Source: an uncultured Saprospiraceae bacterium (GTDB lineage Bacteria > Bacteroidota > Bacteroidia > Chitinophagales > Saprospiraceae). From it: a DNA stretch of 5,243 bases. Positions 5,027 to 5,243 of the stretch are shown here, piece after piece (within the stretch, counting starts at the first letter, position 1; every line of letters begins with the position of its first letter). The notes beneath the pieces were generated by a model. The model worked only from the letters and a program-made list of their open reading frames with translations, made no database searches and was not told the origin of the DNA. The position numbers were made by a program, and so were the translations under genes. The DNA lies in contig CALHBW010000332.1 in assembly GCA_937930625.1 (NCBI GenBank), forward strand, positions 1 through 5,243. Reading direction: 5' to 3'.

Positions 5027-5056
5027 AATCAAAAATCGCGAAATCAAAAATCACTC
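5027..5056. repeat. 15-bp tandem repeat, two diverged copies
   Basis: AATCAAAAATCGCGA (5027-5041) and AATCAAAAATCACTC (5042-5056) are adjacent copies, followed by AATCA. The second copy matches 13 of 15 positions with the repeat at 994-1023 and is the closest match to the reconstructed target of the 374-bp element. A small hairpin, TTCGC-GTA-GCGAA, lies just upstream at 5009-5021. Nothing else stands out between 4976 and the start codon at 5168. Confidence 0.7.
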
Positions 5057-5167
5057 AATCATTTGGTTTCATTTTTTTCTATATTGTGATACGAATGTTA
5101 TCATTACCCAGCAATGACTTATTATAAGTTCATTTCAAAACAAATACAAATATCATAAATTCACATT

Positions 5168-5243
5168 ATGAATACATCGAAACTATTTACCTACGGTATT
5201 GTGCTTGTGTTGGCATTATTTTTACAATCTTGTAAAAGTGACC
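5168..5243 (+). CDS. N-terminal fragment of a lipoprotein (cut by window end)
   Basis: An open frame starts at the ATG at 5168 and runs off the window after 25 codons. It encodes MNTSKLFTYGIVLVLALFLQ and then SCKSD: a positively charged start, a hydrophobic core (residues 9-19) and a lipobox LQSC with Cys22, followed by Lys-Ser-Asp. This is a typical Bacteroidota lipoprotein signal. The body of the protein is outside the window, so no function can be given. No Shine-Dalgarno sequence is present. TATATTGT at 5080-5087 with TTTG at 5062-5065 is a poor match to a promoter in both sequence and spacing. Confidence 0.75.
   Translation, partial: MNTSKLFTYGIVLVLALFLQSCKSD

Overview
The window looks like a chromosomal segment of a Bacteroidota bacterium, perhaps of the Saprospiria/Cytophagia/Chitinophagia type. 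The evidence is three lipoproteins with short signal peptides ending in Cys, an outer-membrane barrel of the DUF6089 family (a Bacteroidota family), moderately AT-rich DNA, start codons without Shine-Dalgarno sequences, and a few TAnnTTTG-like boxes. The species cannot be named from this sequence.

Layout. Three genes run leftward on the minus strand in the order DUF6089 outer-membrane protein (3462 to 2656), gamma-glutamyltransferase (2552 to 1041) and YwqK-like repeat lipoprotein (888 to 301). Two genes run rightward: a small lipoprotein of unknown function (3965 to 4480) and the first 25 codons of another lipoprotein (5168 onward, cut by the window edge). A 502-bp divergent region separates the two groups. 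Positions 1-265 hold no gene I can support. The genes are all ordinary envelope or peptide-metabolism functions and do not form an obvious pathway; the minus-strand genes could be co-transcribed, but a palindromic repeat sits in each gap.

The unusual part is the non-coding DNA. Every gap between genes contains a different palindrome or short tandem repeat. These are a 13-bp hairpin (266-292), a perfect REPIN-like double hairpin (897-966), a 15-bp tandem duplication (994-1023), an inverted array built on TAATGCTACAAT (2564-2658), a 171-bp fold-back element with possible TAA duplications (3663-3833), four AACYCGY heptamers just before a start codon (3932-3959), and fifteen AATGAM hexamers just after a stop codon (4487-4576). 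The strongest is a 374-bp gene-less mobile element (4594-4967) with 24-bp terminal inverted repeats, an 8-bp target duplication TTTTTGAT, and nested hairpin modules sharing the core TGACTGCTTTA. Removing that element and one duplication restores a near-perfect inverted copy of the 15-bp repeat also seen at 5042-5056.

I see no CRISPR array, tRNA, rRNA, transposase gene or defence system. The best candidates for something undescribed are the 374-bp element with its internal modules and the several repeat families occupying the intergenic space.
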